64,000 nucleotides of DNA from Pseudomonadota bacterium (GTDB lineage: Bacteria; Pseudomonadota; Gammaproteobacteria; Burkholderiales; Eutrophovitaceae), in contig JAQBTV010000003.1 of assembly GCA_027624715.1 (NCBI GenBank), positions 148,450 through 212,449 on the forward strand, read 5' to 3'. A model generated the notes under the pieces. It searched no databases. It was not told where the DNA came from and saw only the letters and a program-made list of their open reading frames with translations. Position 1 is the first letter of the stretch, and each line of letters begins with the position of its first letter. The translations under genes were made by a program, and so were the position numbers. Shown piece by piece: positions 42,372 to 52,291 of this stretch.

Positions 42372-43213
42372 TGTTCGTTAGTCTCAATGTCGATTTCACC
42401 ATCAAATATAGATTGTGCCGGACCCCGGAGGAAGACCGCATTTCCGGTGCCCGCCCAAGATATTGTTAGGTCGCCACCTTGGGCAGAGACCAGGCACGGA
42501 CTATCCAACAATCCAATTTTGATGCCGTGGACGACGGAAGCACAGGCTCCAGTTCCGCACGATAGTGTTTCGCCAGCCCCCCGTTCCCAAACTCTCAGCG
42601 TTATATTTTGTCGTGAGCAAATCTGCATAAAATTGACATTAACACGTTCTGGAAACATTGCATTGTTCTCCAGCAGCGGCCCGGTTGTTTTAACAGGAGC
42701 GACATCTATATTTTCTACTATTAGAATCGCATGAGGATTACCCATTGAAACGGCGCCAAATTCCATGTGACTTCCGTTAATGGTTATCGAATAGCCATTC
42801 TGTTCTTTGTCCGCTAATAGCGGAATTTGATCAGGCTTAAATTCGGGCTCCCCCATATCGACGGATACTGATCCATCAGAGTTGAGCCGAGGCTTAATAA
42901 TTCCAGCTTGAGTTTTAACAACTATTTCACGTTTTTTGGTCAGTTTTTTGTCATGAACGAATGTGACGAAACACCGAGCTCCATTCCCGCACTGGCTTGC
43001 CTCGGTGCCATCAGCGTTGAAAATTCGGTAAGAAAAATCGACCTCTGGCTGCTCGCTGGCGCCAACTACGAGTAGTTGGTCGAATCCGATGCCAAATCGA
43101 CGGTTAGCGAGTTGATTGATTTGTCGGCTGGACAAATTAAATGCACGCGTTGTCGCATCAACCACAACGAAGTCATTACCAGCCCCCTGCATTTTTGTGA
43201 ATTTAAGCTTCAT
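42368..43213 (-). CDS. dapF: diaminopimelate epimerase
   Basis: PLP-independent epimerase converting LL- to meso-diaminopimelate for lysine and peptidoglycan. The 281-residue protein opens KFTKMQGAGNDFVVVD. Its two catalytic cysteines lie in SQCGNGARCF and ETLSCGTGACASVV. Segments MGNPHAI and ERVNVNFMQ are also conserved. It is followed by DUF484 with a 4-nt overlap. Confidence 0.96.
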   Translation of the reverse strand: MKLKFTKMQGAGNDFVVVDATTRAFNLSSRQINQLANRRFGIGFDQLLVVGASEQPEVDFSYRIFNADGTEASQCGNGARCFVTFVHDKKLTKKREIVVKTQAGIIKPRLNSDGSVSVDMGEPEFKPDQIPLLADKEQNGYSITINGSHMEFGAVSMGNPHAILIVENIDVAPVKTTGPLLENNAMFPERVNVNFMQICSRQNITLRVWERGAGETLSCGTGACASVVHGIKIGLLDSPCLVSAQGGDLTISWAGTGNAVFLRGPAQSIFDGEIDIETNEQ

Positions 43214-43221
43214 TATTTAAG

Positions 43222-43740
43222 CTAATAAAGTGTTTTCGACATTATAAAGTCATCCATTACGAAATCTCGACCAATATCAAAAATAACAGCTTGTTCTTTT
43301 TGAAACCCGATTTTTAGGTAAAACGCTATCGATGCCAGATTGCCTTTATTAACTTGCAGAGATATTTTTTTAAAACCTAATCTCGTATAGTGCGTTTCAG
43401 CGTATCTGACTAATGAAGTCCCGCACCCGAGTCCTTGGGCTCTAGGATGAACGTACAGCTTATCAATTTTAATAGTGCGGGTTGGGTAATCTTCGTAAAA
43501 ATGACTAAAGCCCTGAATGGAATGTTCAACTTCAATTTTAAGCCAGCTACAAGTTGGTGACGCGATAAGTCGCTTAATTTCTTCTGGCGCATATCTTTGC
43601 TCGAGCATATAGTCAATTTGTTTAACCGTGATAATACCTGGGTAGTGTAAGTACCAGATTTCTTTAGCAAGTTGACGTATCACATCTTGATCACGCGCTT
43701 GCACTGGAGAAATTGTAGGTAAGGCATTTAGCTTATTCAT
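43222..43740 (-). CDS. GNAT family N-acetyltransferase
   Basis: A 172-residue GNAT protein with the acetyl-CoA-binding motif A region IDKLYVHPRAQGLGCGTSLV (R/Q-x-x-G-x-G/A form) and motif B VNKGNLASIAFYLKIGFQKE. The N-terminal segment with IWYLHYPGIITVKQIDYMLE is typical of a broad subfamily annotated as small-molecule or protein N-acetyltransferases. The substrate is unknown. It sits 8 nt upstream of dapF on the same strand, an unusual insert in the lpxL-dapF interval. Confidence 0.85.
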   Translation of the reverse strand: MNKLNALPTISPVQARDQDVIRQLAKEIWYLHYPGIITVKQIDYMLEQRYAPEEIKRLIASPTCSWLKIEVEHSIQGFSHFYEDYPTRTIKIDKLYVHPRAQGLGCGTSLVRYAETHYTRLGFKKISLQVNKGNLASIAFYLKIGFQKEQAVIFDIGRDFVMDDFIMSKTLY

Positions 43741-43776
43741 GAGTCGAATCCTGATCGATTCATAGTTCGTGGCGGC

Positions 43777-44664
43777 CTAATCGTATAGTGTTACTGTATC
43801 AGAGGGTCGCGTCTTAAATCGTTTATGTACCCAATAATATTGCTCTGGCATTTTTTGAACTTGGTTTTCAATAAATTCATTCATGGTTCTGGTATCGGCT
43901 AATAAATCGTCAGACGGGTAGTTGCTCCATGCAGGAAAAAATTCGATCTCATAGGGTTTGTTTGGACCAAATTGGCGTATGGTAACTGGAACAATTTTTG
44001 CATCAGTTAGCATCGCTAACCGCGGTACAGCATTTACAGTGGCCGCGATAACGCCAAAAAAAGGAACAAACATCGCATCTTTCGGGCCGAAGTCCATATC
44101 TGGCAGAAACAGCAGAGGCAGCCGTGCCTGGAGCGCTCGCACTACGTTTTTGATTCCATCCTGTCTGGAGAAGAGTCTAATATCTCCCAATCGAGTGCGC
44201 CGCGAAATTAAAAATTGGTTCAGCACGAGATCTTTTTGTATGCTGTACATCGATTGGAGGTCAATCTCGAGTGAGAGCCTTATAGCAAGGATTTCGAGCC
44301 CAACGAAGTGAGGTGCAAGGATTATGACAGGGCCCTCTGTAAGGGCTTGATCGAGTGTTCCCTTACCACGAATTTCAGCCAATTTTTTGATTGCGGCGCT
44401 GCTTGACCACCAAGCAATCGAATAGTCTGAGATTGCTCGACCAAGTGCCATAAAATGATTTAAGGCCAAGATTAGCCTTTGTTGAGAGGATAGGTTTGGA
44501 AAACAAAGTTTAAGATTTGTTTTAACGACGTGCCTACGTTCACTTGAGAGCAAGAAAAACAAAAGTCCTATGAGACGACCAATTACGCTCAAAATGTGTC
44601 GGGGCAAAAAGTGTAGAGCCCAGAGTATAGCCAGTACAATTCTAGTCATTATTTGCCTAAGCAT
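43777..44664 (-). CDS. lysophospholipid/lipid A acyltransferase, LpxL/HtrB family
   Basis: A 295-residue acyltransferase anchored by an N-terminal hydrophobic helix (about 5-40). The catalytic H-x4-D/E motif appears as HFVGLE in IILAPHFVGLEILAI, and the conserved FLPDMDFG follows. It adds secondary fatty acyl chains to lipid A (lauroyl/myristoyl). Betaproteobacteria often have two such genes in tandem here; only one is present. It diverges from metK. Confidence 0.88.
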   Translation of the reverse strand: MLRQIMTRIVLAILWALHFLPRHILSVIGRLIGLLFFLLSSERRHVVKTNLKLCFPNLSSQQRLILALNHFMALGRAISDYSIAWWSSSAAIKKLAEIRGKGTLDQALTEGPVIILAPHFVGLEILAIRLSLEIDLQSMYSIQKDLVLNQFLISRRTRLGDIRLFSRQDGIKNVVRALQARLPLLFLPDMDFGPKDAMFVPFFGVIAATVNAVPRLAMLTDAKIVPVTIRQFGPNKPYEIEFFPAWSNYPSDDLLADTRTMNEFIENQVQKMPEQYYWVHKRFKTRPSDTVTLYD

Positions 44665-44758
44665 CTAAAAATCATGATTAGAATGACTTTATCACTTGGA
44701 GTTTTAGTTCATTTTTGGTATTCTTCTCAACCATTTCCTGTAGTTTTGAGGTAGATCT

Positions 44759-45916
44759 GTGAGTGAATACTTGTTTACATCTGAATCTGTCTCTGAGGGC
44801 CATCCTGATAAAGTGGCAGATCAAATTTCGGATGCAGTCTTAGATGCTATTTTAGCGCAAGATCCTTCCGCCAGGGTTGCGGCTGAAACGCTAGTTAATA
44901 CTGGGCTCGTGGTTATGGCTGGAGAAATCACCACGTCAGCTACTGTTGATTTTCAGCAAGTTGCTAGGGATACGTTAAAACGTATTGGGTATGACAACAC
45001 GGATTTCGGCATTGATTACAGAGGGTGCTCTGTTCTTGTGGCTTATGATAAGCAGAGTCCAGATATCAAGCGGGGGGTTGATGCGGCGCATGATGACCCC
45101 TTGAATCAAGGTGCTGGGGATCAGGGCTTGATGTTTGGCTACGCCTGTGATGAAACAGGCGTATATATGCCGTTAGCGATCCATCTATCCCACCGGCTGG
45201 TTGAGCGGCAGTCTGAGCTGCGCCGGGACGGACGTTTGCCTTGGTTGAGACCAGATGCGAAATCTCAGGTAACTCTGCGATATGTTGATGGCAAACCTCA
45301 GGCCATTGATACAGTTGTATTCTCGACGCAGCATGCGCCCGAGATGGAGTTAGACCAAATTAGAGAGGCTGTGATTGAGGAGATTATTAAACCAGTCATA
45401 CCCAATGATTTGATTAAGGGAGAAATCAATTATCTTGTGAACCCAACGGGGCGCTTTGTTGTGGGTGGTCCGCAAGGCGACTGTGGCTTAACTGGTCGAA
45501 AGATTATTGTGGATACGTATGGGGGTGCTGCGCATCATGGCGGGGGAGCATTTTCTGGCAAAGATCCGTCCAAAGTGGACCGGTCGGCAGCCTACGCGGC
45601 GCGGTATGTGGCAAAGAATATCGTTGCGGCAGGATTAGCTTCTAAATGTGAAGTACAAATTTCCTATGCAATCGGGGTTGCCAAGCCGACAAGCGTTTCG
45701 GTAACCACCTTCGGTACCGGGCACATCGACGATGAACAAATCACGAAGTTAGTATTGGCAAACTTTGATTTGCGGCCCAAGGGTATCGTTAAAATGCTTA
45801 ACTTGTTGCGTCCAATATATGAAAAAACAGCCGCATATGGGCATTTTGGCCGAGATGAGCCGGAGTTTTCTTGGGAAAGTCTCGATAAAGTTGAAACTTT
45901 GAAGGTGGTTTTGTAG
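44759..45916 (+). CDS. metK: S-adenosylmethionine synthetase
   Basis: Makes SAM from methionine and ATP. The 385-residue protein uses a GTG start at 44759 and opens [20 protein letters not shown]. Key motifs are [12 protein letters not shown] (methionine/ATP site), [28 protein letters not shown] in parts, and the C-terminal [13 protein letters not shown]. It precedes the SAH riboswitch and ahcY, placing SAM synthesis next to SAH recycling, but ahcY appears to have its own promoter. Confidence 0.97.
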   Translation: MSEYLFTSESVSEGHPDKVADQISDAVLDAILAQDPSARVAAETLVNTGLVVMAGEITTSATVDFQQVARDTLKRIGYDNTDFGIDYRGCSVLVAYDKQSPDIKRGVDAAHDDPLNQGAGDQGLMFGYACDETGVYMPLAIHLSHRLVERQSELRRDGRLPWLRPDAKSQVTLRYVDGKPQAIDTVVFSTQHAPEMELDQIREAVIEEIIKPVIPNDLIKGEINYLVNPTGRFVVGGPQGDCGLTGRKIIVDTYGGAAHHGGGAFSGKDPSKVDRSAAYAARYVAKNIVAAGLASKCEVQISYAIGVAKPTSVSVTTFGTGHIDDEQITKLVLANFDLRPKGIVKMLNLLRPIYEKTAAYGHFGRDEPEFSWESLDKVETLKVVL

Positions 45917-45928
45917 TCGTAGTATAAT
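45899..45928 (+). promoter_or_regulatory. sigma-70 promoter for the riboswitch-ahcY transcript
   Basis: A perfect -10 TATAAT (45923-45928) lies 18 nt after a fair -35 TTGAAG (45899-45904), inside the last codons of metK and just beyond. Initiation about 7 nt later would start the transcript at the first stem of the SAH riboswitch. Confidence 0.65.
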
Positions 45929-45938
45929 ATTTGTAATT

Positions 45939-46003
45939 GCTGAGGAGCGTTGCGACCCTTCCGAATTGACGGAGGGCTAGGCTCAGCACAAGGAACGGCG
46001 CTC
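45939..46003 (+). ncRNA. S-adenosylhomocysteine (SAH) riboswitch
   Basis: Matches the ahcY-leader SAH aptamer: GCTGAGGAGCGTTGCGAC at the 5' side, then GGCTAGGCTCAGC and AAGGAACGGCGCTC. Stem P1 pairs GCTGAG (45939-45944) with CTCAGC (45982-45987). P2 pairs GAGCG (45945-45949) with CGCTC (45999-46003). A small hairpin CCTTCC/GGAGGG lies within. SAH riboswitches turn on SAH hydrolase when SAH builds up, which fits ahcY immediately downstream. Confidence 0.9.
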
Positions 46004-46042
46004 ACAAACTAGGAAGGGATTGGTTTGTGGGCGTTTTTTATT
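45999..46042 (+). terminator. riboswitch expression-platform terminator
   Basis: An 11-bp stem (45999-46009 with 46023-46033, one G-U pair) with a 13-nt loop, followed by TTTTTTATT. Its 5' strand includes CGCTC, the 3' half of riboswitch stem P2, so aptamer and terminator are mutually exclusive. SAH binding should prevent termination and allow ahcY transcription. Confidence 0.82.
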
Positions 46043-46082
46043 GCCCTAAGCCGAAGATACTTTAGGATAAGGAGGGCAGTAA

Positions 46083-47501
46083 ATGTCGGCAGTAATGCAA
46101 AAATTCACATCCACCGAGGATCATCTGGTGGCCGATCTGTCGCTTTCGTCTTGGGGCAGAAAAGAAATTTCGATAGCTGAAATTGAAATGCCTGGGCTAA
46201 TGGCGATTCGAAAGGAGTACGCTTCCAGTCAGCCGCTCGCGGGTGCTCGAATTGCCGGGTCGCTTCACATGACGATTCAAACTGCCGTTTTGATAGAGAC
46301 CTTGACTGCATTGGGCGCAGAGGTTCGATGGGCGTCTTGTAATATTTACTCTACGCAGGATCATGCGGCTGCAGCAATCGCTGAGTCGGGTGTTCCTGTT
46401 TATGCATTTAAGGGCGAGACTCTAGAGCAATATTGGGAATATACCCATAAAATTTTCGATTGGCCCACGAACCAGGCCAATATGATCCTTGACGATGGGG
46501 GTGATGCGACGTTACTGCTCCATCTCGGCACTAAGGCTGAAAGGGATCTTATGGTTTTAAATGATCCAACGAGTGAGGAAGAGCGGGTACTTTATGCGGC
46601 TATAAAGAAAAAATTAGCTACTGACTCAAATTGGTATTCAACGCGACTTTCAGCGGTCAAAGGTGTAACCGAAGAAACGACCACGGGTGTTAAGCGCCTC
46701 TATGAAATGGCGAGTGACAAGACTCTGGCTTTTCCTGCCATTAATGTTAACGATTCTGTAACAAAATCTAAGTTCGACAACCTCTATGGATGTCGCGAAT
46801 CCCTTGTAGACGGCATTAAGCGTGCAACCGATGTCATGATTGCTGGAAAAGTTGCCGTAGTTGCTGGTTTCGGTGACGTTGGAAAGGGCTGTGCCCAAGC
46901 CCTGCGTGCGCTCTCTGCCCAGGTTTGGGTGACGGAAGTTGACCCAATATGTGCGCTTCAGGCCGCAATGGAGGGATACCGCGTGGTGACGATGGAATAC
47001 GCAGCTGACAAGGCTGATATTTTTGTTACCGCGACTGGAAATTACAGCGTGATCAATCATGACCACATGGCTGCTATGAAGAATGAAGCCATAGTGTGCA
47101 ATATCGGTCATTTTGATAATGAAATTGATGTTACTTCCATAGAGAAATACACTTGGGAGAACATTAAGCCTCAGGTAGATCACATAGTTTTCCCGGACGG
47201 TAAGAAAATTATTCTTTTGGCTCAAGGCCGACTCGTTAATCTAGGTTGTGCCACTGGCCACCCAAGTTTTGTTATGAGTTCTTCTTTTGCTAATCAGGTC
47301 ATCGCGCAAATTGAGCTATTTAACGATGCCGATAAGTATCCATTGGGCGTTCATGTGCTGCCTAAGCACCTTGATGAAAAGGTTGCACGATTGCAGTTGG
47401 TGACCATGAATGTGCAGCTGACCGAGTTGACGGATGAGCAGGCGAAGTATATTGGTGTAGAGAAGACAGGCCCATATAAGCCTGATAGATATCGATACTG
47501 A
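46083..47501 (+). CDS. ahcY: adenosylhomocysteinase (SAH hydrolase)
   Basis: Cleaves S-adenosylhomocysteine to homocysteine and adenosine, relieving product inhibition of methyltransferases. The 472-residue protein has the longer bacterial form with an insert in the catalytic domain. It shows [29 protein letters not shown], the NAD-binding [18 protein letters not shown], and the C-terminal [16 protein letters not shown] type ending. An AAGGAGG ribosome site lies upstream. It is under SAH riboswitch control and is probably monocistronic. Confidence 0.97.
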   Translation: MSAVMQKFTSTEDHLVADLSLSSWGRKEISIAEIEMPGLMAIRKEYASSQPLAGARIAGSLHMTIQTAVLIETLTALGAEVRWASCNIYSTQDHAAAAIAESGVPVYAFKGETLEQYWEYTHKIFDWPTNQANMILDDGGDATLLLHLGTKAERDLMVLNDPTSEEERVLYAAIKKKLATDSNWYSTRLSAVKGVTEETTTGVKRLYEMASDKTLAFPAINVNDSVTKSKFDNLYGCRESLVDGIKRATDVMIAGKVAVVAGFGDVGKGCAQALRALSAQVWVTEVDPICALQAAMEGYRVVTMEYAADKADIFVTATGNYSVINHDHMAAMKNEAIVCNIGHFDNEIDVTSIEKYTWENIKPQVDHIVFPDGKKIILLAQGRLVNLGCATGHPSFVMSSSFANQVIAQIELFNDADKYPLGVHVLPKHLDEKVARLQLVTMNVQLTELTDEQAKYIGVEKTGPYKPDRYRY

Positions 47502-47637
47502 TTGTTGACTTGCTTTGGGGCGCCCCCGATGATTCGGTGGCGATTGACCATATTTAGTAACTAGTGGTGTTAGTTAAAAATACAGCGTAAGCACTCACTT
47601 TCACTAGATAGCTCTATAAAAAAGAGCTACGCGCTGG

Positions 47638-48870
47638 CTAAGCTCCATTCCTAATAGATTTGTTACCCTGGGTTCGGGCTGCGTAAGCATGGTAAGCGGC
47701 TGCCTCAGCAGCACCCACCTCAATTTTCGCACCCATGTTGTCGAAAACACTTTCAAGAGCGCATAAGCACAGCATGACATTCTCCATTTTGCAGCTGTAT
47801 CCCATGATTCCGAATCGCCAAATTTTGCCAGCTAATGGGCCAAGACCCGCGCCTATTTCGATGTTCATTTCTTCAAGCAATCGACGTCGCACTTCTTTCT
47901 CATCGATTCCTGGCATGACATAAACCGCGTTCATCTGTGGGAGTCGATACTCCTTATCAACTAAATAATTAAGCCCAAGAGTTTCTAGCCCCTCTTTTAG
48001 GGCGAGGTGATTACGGTTATGGCGGGCCCAAGAGGCTTCAAGCCCTTCGTCTCTGAGCATAACGAGCGCCTCATGCAGAGAATAAAGCGAGTTGGTCGGC
48101 GCTGTATGGTGATAGGTTCGATTACTTTCACCCCAATAACCGAGAAGTAAATTCAGATCCATGAACCAGCTTTGCACCTTATGTTTCCTATGTTTAACCA
48201 GTTCAACAACGCGATCGCTAAATGTGATTGGTGAGAGCCCAGGCGTGCAAGAAAGACATTTCTGGCTGCCAGAATAAACTGCATCGAGGCCCCATTCGTC
48301 AACCAGTAAGGGAATGCCAGCGAGTGAGGTTACGGTATCCACAATAGTTAATGCATTGTATTCGCGAGCGATAGCTGCGAGCGTTTTTGCATCAGAACGA
48401 ACGCCAGTAGATGTCTCAGCATGCACAAATGCTAAAATTTTAGCATCAGGATTTTTGACGAATGCTTCACGGACTTTATCTGGATCGACGGGCTTTCCCA
48501 TGGGATCCTCAACTACGACAGCGGTACCGCCGCATCGCTCAACATTCTCAATCATACGACCGCCAAATACGCCATTACGGCAAACGATAACTTTATCGCC
48601 CGGGCTGACCATGTTAACAAAGCACATTTCCATCCCAACAGAACCTGGGCCAGACGCAGGAAAGGTGAGGGCATTTTTTGTTTGAAACGCATAACGCAAT
48701 AATTCTTTCAGCTCTTCCATCATTTGCACAAATACGGGATCAAGATAACCAATCGTAGGTCGCCCCATCGCGGAGAATACGCGAGGGTGTATCTCAGATG
48801 GACCTGGTCCCATCAGCGTTCTTTGTGGAGGATAAAAAGAACTGATGTCCGAATATGATTGTTTACTCAT
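47638..48870 (-). CDS. class V aminotransferase, alanine/serine-glyoxylate type (second paralogue)
   Basis: A 410-residue PLP enzyme of the AGXT family. Motifs: MGPGPSEIHPRVFSAMGRPTIG in parts, FPASGPGSVGMEM, FVHAETSTGVRSD, IVDTVTSLAG, and PLP-Lys204 in YSGSQKCLSCTPGLSP. It is clearly diverged from the paralogue at 28229-29404, and the GSQKCLSCTPG variant is closer to eukaryotic-type alanine-glyoxylate aminotransferases. The likely reaction is transamination of glyoxylate to glycine. The last 25 residues are Ala-rich and beyond the fold. Convergent with ahcY; no operon partner. Confidence 0.86.
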   Translation of the reverse strand: MSKQSYSDISSFYPPQRTLMGPGPSEIHPRVFSAMGRPTIGYLDPVFVQMMEELKELLRYAFQTKNALTFPASGPGSVGMEMCFVNMVSPGDKVIVCRNGVFGGRMIENVERCGGTAVVVEDPMGKPVDPDKVREAFVKNPDAKILAFVHAETSTGVRSDAKTLAAIAREYNALTIVDTVTSLAGIPLLVDEWGLDAVYSGSQKCLSCTPGLSPITFSDRVVELVKHRKHKVQSWFMDLNLLLGYWGESNRTYHHTAPTNSLYSLHEALVMLRDEGLEASWARHNRNHLALKEGLETLGLNYLVDKEYRLPQMNAVYVMPGIDEKEVRRRLLEEMNIEIGAGLGPLAGKIWRFGIMGYSCKMENVMLCLCALESVFDNMGAKIEVGAAEAAAYHAYAARTQGNKSIRNGA

Positions 48871-48974
48871 TTAAGAATTTCCTCAGATGCAAAGCGCTGC
48901 ATCGTACTTGTTGAGAATAATGAAAGGGGCCAATTATATCGGAATTCAACGCGGCATATGCTGATCAAAAGTGC

Positions 48975-49862
48975 CTAACGCTTCAGCTCTATGACCTGCG
49001 ATATAGTGGGTTGATTCAACCGCGGGTTAGGATCAAAGGCGGTGTCACCTTCTTCGTGCTCGTGAACCTCTGTAGAAATATTTTTGAAATCATAGAGACT
49101 TGAGTCGAGCAAGTGGGATGGCGAGATCTTTTGCAGCGCGCTAAACATGGTATCCAAGCGCCCTGGATACTTCTTTTCCCAATCTTGCAACATTCTTTTT
49201 GTAACCTGTCGCTGCAGATTATCTTGAGAGCCACACAAGTCGCAAGGGATGATAGGAAATTCTTTGATTTCTGCATAAGCAGCAATATCTTTTTCTTTGC
49301 AATAAGCAAGTGGCCTGATAACGATATGCTCGCCATTGTCTGATATCAGCTTGGGAGGCATTGCCTTTAATCGACCTCCATGAAACATGTTTAAAAAAAA
49401 TGTTTCCAATATGTCTTCGCGGTGATGACCCAGGGCAATTTTTGTTGCACCTAAATCCTTAGCTGTGCGATATAGAATTCCTCGACGCATGCGAGAGCAC
49501 AAACCACACATAGTCTTTCCTTCAGGAATAACTCTTTTTACTATGCTGTAAGTGTCTTGCTCTACGATATGGTAGGACACATCGAGGGACTTGAGATAGT
49601 TAGGAAGAATTTCTTCAGGAAAGCCGGGATGTTTCTGGTCAAGGTTAACAGCGACAATATCAAAGTGAATCGGTGCATGACTTTGTAGCGAAAGCAACAG
49701 GTCTAGCATCGTATAGCTGTCTTTGCCACCGGATAGGCAGACCATAACTTTGTCACCTTCAACTATCATGTCGTAGTCGGCAATTGCCTCGCCTGCCTGT
49801 CGGCGGAGCCGTTTGACGAGTTTATTATTGTCGTAAATCAATTTTTGAGGGGCTGATGGCAT
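48975..49862 (-). CDS. ttcA: tRNA 2-thiocytidine(32) synthetase TtcA
   Basis: ATP- and iron-sulfur-dependent enzyme that thiolates C32 of certain tRNAs. The 295-residue protein has the PP-loop [14 protein letters not shown], the cluster-binding Cxx[12 protein letters not shown] and a second Cxx[28 protein letters not shown] is also diagnostic. It starts 2 nt downstream of folB and lies in the folM-folB-ttcA block. Confidence 0.95.
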   Translation of the reverse strand: MPSAPQKLIYDNNKLVKRLRRQAGEAIADYDMIVEGDKVMVCLSGGKDSYTMLDLLLSLQSHAPIHFDIVAVNLDQKHPGFPEEILPNYLKSLDVSYHIVEQDTYSIVKRVIPEGKTMCGLCSRMRRGILYRTAKDLGATKIALGHHREDILETFFLNMFHGGRLKAMPPKLISDNGEHIVIRPLAYCKEKDIAAYAEIKEFPIIPCDLCGSQDNLQRQVTKRMLQDWEKKYPGRLDTMFSALQKISPSHLLDSSLYDFKNISTEVHEHEEGDTAFDPNPRLNQPTISQVIELKR

Positions 49863-49864
49863 GG

Positions 49865-50239
49865 TTAGGCTTTCGTTTGAAATATTTCAAATCCAACGGA
49901 TGTGCAGTCTGGATAGACGTCGGTTTTTTCGCTGGATACTCTTGCTGCCAGCACTCCTTCGTGATCAAGGCAGAGTCCGAGAATCTTCTCGCAAAATGTC
50001 TCTTGTAGGTGAAAATGTGCGGTATTTGAGAGATTAATGATTGAAGTCCTTAAGAAATCATAATCCACTGTTTCCCCGATCGCGTCTTCTAGAATACGCA
50101 AGTTTGGATCAAGATCTAACTCGACGTTTATGAGCACATTTTGTCTATTGAGTTTTTCAAAGTCATGTATCCCAATCGATAAAGATACGGCCATGTCTTT
50201 AAGAAAAACTTTTCGGTGTGGCTTTGAGTCAGAGCTCAT
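49865..50239 (-). CDS. folB: dihydroneopterin aldolase
   Basis: Folate-pathway aldolase (FolB fold), 124 residues, converting dihydroneopterin to 6-hydroxymethyl-dihydropterin. It shows [20 protein letters not shown] (IG-x-x-x-x-E family signature), [13 protein letters not shown] and the C-terminal FEIFQTKA. Located between a FolM-like reductase and ttcA, as in Burkholderiales. The short distance (25 nt) to the upstream gene implies cotranscription. Confidence 0.88.
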   Translation of the reverse strand: MSSDSKPHRKVFLKDMAVSLSIGIHDFEKLNRQNVLINVELDLDPNLRILEDAIGETVDYDFLRTSIINLSNTAHFHLQETFCEKILGLCLDHEGVLAARVSSEKTDVYPDCTSVGFEIFQTKA

Positions 50240-50263
50240 ATCATTACTTGTTGGAAATTTCCG

Positions 50264-51034
50264 TTATTCGTCGAGTTCAAACTGAACGTCTCGTTTTGTT
50301 GGCCATAGATGTTGACCGCCATCAACGATTAAGGTTGTTCCTGTGACGGCCTGAGCACTTATAAGATATTTAACGGCACCAACGATGTCTTCGGGTAGAG
50401 AGCTTTTCCCTAGGGGGGCCAGTTTATGCGCTTTTTGGAATGCCGAGGTCGTTTGTTCTCCACTGGGTAGCGTTATGCCTGGAGCTAGACCGCAGACGCG
50501 GATGTTTGACCCTAGGGAGGATGCAAATAATTTTGTCGCGGCCTCGAGCGCGATTTTACTCAGCGTGTAAGAGAAGAAATCAGAATTGAGGTTGTGTGTT
50601 TTTTGGTCTAATAGGTTAATAACACATCCTGGAGCACCTTTAGGAACTTGTTTCGCGAATTCGGAGATTAAGATCATCGGGGCATATAAGTTGACGGCCA
50701 TATGCTTCTCAAGTCTCGCGCGATCAAATTCTTGGGGCTTATCAAAGCTGAACATAGAGGCATTATTGATTAAGCAATGCACGTTTCCCAGTTCTTGCCG
50801 CACTCTAGAAATGAGATCTTTGACTGCATCGTCACGAGCTAGGTCTGCTTGAACGGCTATACTTTTTACGCCGAGATCCTTGATGGTTTTTTCAACTTGA
50901 ACGGCGTCAGCTTTTGATTGATTAAAGTGGATGGCTACGTTCCAACCCTCCCGGGCCAGTCCTAGGGCAATATATTTACCGATACGCTTGGCCCCACCGG
51001 TAATTAAAACGGTTCGATTTTGTGTTTGTGCCAT
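50264..51034 (-). CDS. FolM/pteridine reductase-like short-chain dehydrogenase
   Basis: A 256-residue SDR. The cofactor loop TGGAKRIGKYIA has the TG-x3-R-x-G form typical of pteridine reductase 1 and FolM, which prefer NADPH, instead of TGxxxGIG. NNASMFSFD and the catalytic YTLSK are present. It probably reduces dihydromonapterin or a related pterin, in keeping with the adjacent folB. Substrate assignment rests on motif and context. Confidence 0.82.
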   Translation of the reverse strand: MAQTQNRTVLITGGAKRIGKYIALGLAREGWNVAIHFNQSKADAVQVEKTIKDLGVKSIAVQADLARDDAVKDLISRVRQELGNVHCLINNASMFSFDKPQEFDRARLEKHMAVNLYAPMILISEFAKQVPKGAPGCVINLLDQKTHNLNSDFFSYTLSKIALEAATKLFASSLGSNIRVCGLAPGITLPSGEQTTSAFQKAHKLAPLGKSSLPEDIVGAVKYLISAQAVTGTTLIVDGGQHLWPTKRDVQFELDE

Positions 51035-51160
51035 TTGTTATTAAACGTACACTCTAAATTTTGCTCATATGGTTTCGAGGGAATATGCTCATTAATTACC
51101 GCGTTGTTTCGTTGGCCTTCTTTAGCATACTCCTAAAGCAATCTCAGCAATAATGCATAA

Positions 51161-52291
51161 ATGACAGCCGATACATCAGATCAAGCGCTAACCCTAGCGA
51201 TGTTTAGAACGCTATTGGGTGAAAAAGGAAACTGGCTAGATTTCGCCTCTTTTATGCATCATGCGCTTTACGACTCAAAATATGGTTATTACACGGGGGA
51301 AGCGCATAAATTTGGCCCTCGCGGTGATTTTATCACTGCTCCAGAAATTAGTGATCTTTTTGGTAGGACTATTGCGAGACAGGTGGCTCAAGTTTTGAAA
51401 ATTAGCGGGGGAGGTGTTTTGGAGCTTGGAGGAGGTAGCGGCATTTTAGGTTCAGATATCCTAGTTGAGTTGAATAGGCTCGAGTGCCCCGTAGAGGAGT
51501 ATTTGTTATTTGAACCAAGCCCCACATTAACGCGGAGGCAAAAAGAGCGTGTCGCTCAGCTAGCTCCGGCTATTAGGGCCAAGGTACATTGGGTAAGCGA
51601 GCTACCTACAAACTTTAAGGGCGTTATCTTGGCTAACGAGGTCTTTGATGCGCTTCCAGTGCATCTTTTGTCGCGTAATGATGAGGGGTGGAAAGAGCGA
51701 GGTGTGGTTTTTCAAAACGAGTCTTTAGTCTGGAGAGATAATACTATAGAAGACGAACGTTTGATCTCGGCAATTAATCATCTAAATGTAGACGCCCCTT
51801 ACGTCACAGAGGTTTGTTTGGCGGTTAATGGATTAGTCGCGAATTTAGCGGAGACCCTCGACGTTGGCGCAGTACTCGCCATAGATTATGGTTACGAGCA
51901 CCAAGTGTATTATCATCCTGATCGTCGAGATGGCACACTGAGTTGTCATTATCACCATCGCGTAGATTCAGATCCGCTTGATCGTCCAGGTAGCAAAGAT
52001 ATTACAGCTCACGTTGACTTTACAAGAGTTGCAAATGCGGCGATGGATGCGGGCCTTGAGGTTTCCGGATATGTAACGCAAGCCGATTTTCTCGTTAACT
52101 GTGGCATTACTGATCTTTTGCAAGCAATAAATCCTGACAGGCCTGAGGAGTATCTTCCTTCAGTCTCGGCTGTACAAAAATTACTGTCTCCGGCCATCAT
52201 GGGAGATATGTTTAAGGTAATGTTCCTCTCGCGGGGCATTAATGAGCCTTTGGTTGGCTTTAGTCGTAGAGATAGGCGGCACTTGTTATGA
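51161..52291 (+). CDS. class I SAM-dependent methyltransferase, MidA/NDUFAF7 family
   Basis: A 376-residue protein of the DUF185/MidA family. In mitochondria the homologue NDUFAF7 methylates an arginine of complex I subunit NDUFS2; bacterial targets are less certain. It shows YDSKYGYYTGEAHKFGPRGD with ITAPEIS, SAM-binding VLELGGGSGILGSDI, LANEVFDALPVH, and AIDYGYEHQVYYHPDRRDGT. It overlaps mpl by 4 nt and diverges from the folM-like gene, an order common in betaproteobacteria. Confidence 0.86.
   Translation: MTADTSDQALTLAMFRTLLGEKGNWLDFASFMHHALYDSKYGYYTGEAHKFGPRGDFITAPEISDLFGRTIARQVAQVLKISGGGVLELGGGSGILGSDILVELNRLECPVEEYLLFEPSPTLTRRQKERVAQLAPAIRAKVHWVSELPTNFKGVILANEVFDALPVHLLSRNDEGWKERGVVFQNESLVWRDNTIEDERLISAINHLNVDAPYVTEVCLAVNGLVANLAETLDVGAVLAIDYGYEHQVYYHPDRRDGTLSCHYHHRVDSDPLDRPGSKDITAHVDFTRVANAAMDAGLEVSGYVTQADFLVNCGITDLLQAINPDRPEEYLPSVSAVQKLLSPAIMGDMFKVMFLSRGINEPLVGFSRRDRRHLL

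Noticed and set aside
41755..42381. 208-codon open frame opposite DUF484
   Set aside because: DUF484 on the other strand has motifs and operon overlaps on both sides; this frame has neither.
44665..44758. SAM riboswitch in the metK leader
   Set aside because: The 94-bp lpxL-metK gap shows none of the known SAM aptamer core sequences.
46650..47225. 191-codon open frame opposite ahcY
   Set aside because: Antisense to the conserved NAD-binding domain of AhcY; shadow frame.
47609..47629. TAGCTC/GAGCTA hairpin between ahcY and the aminotransferase as a terminator
   Set aside because: The stem is only 6 bp, the A-run is in the loop and no T-tract follows on either strand.
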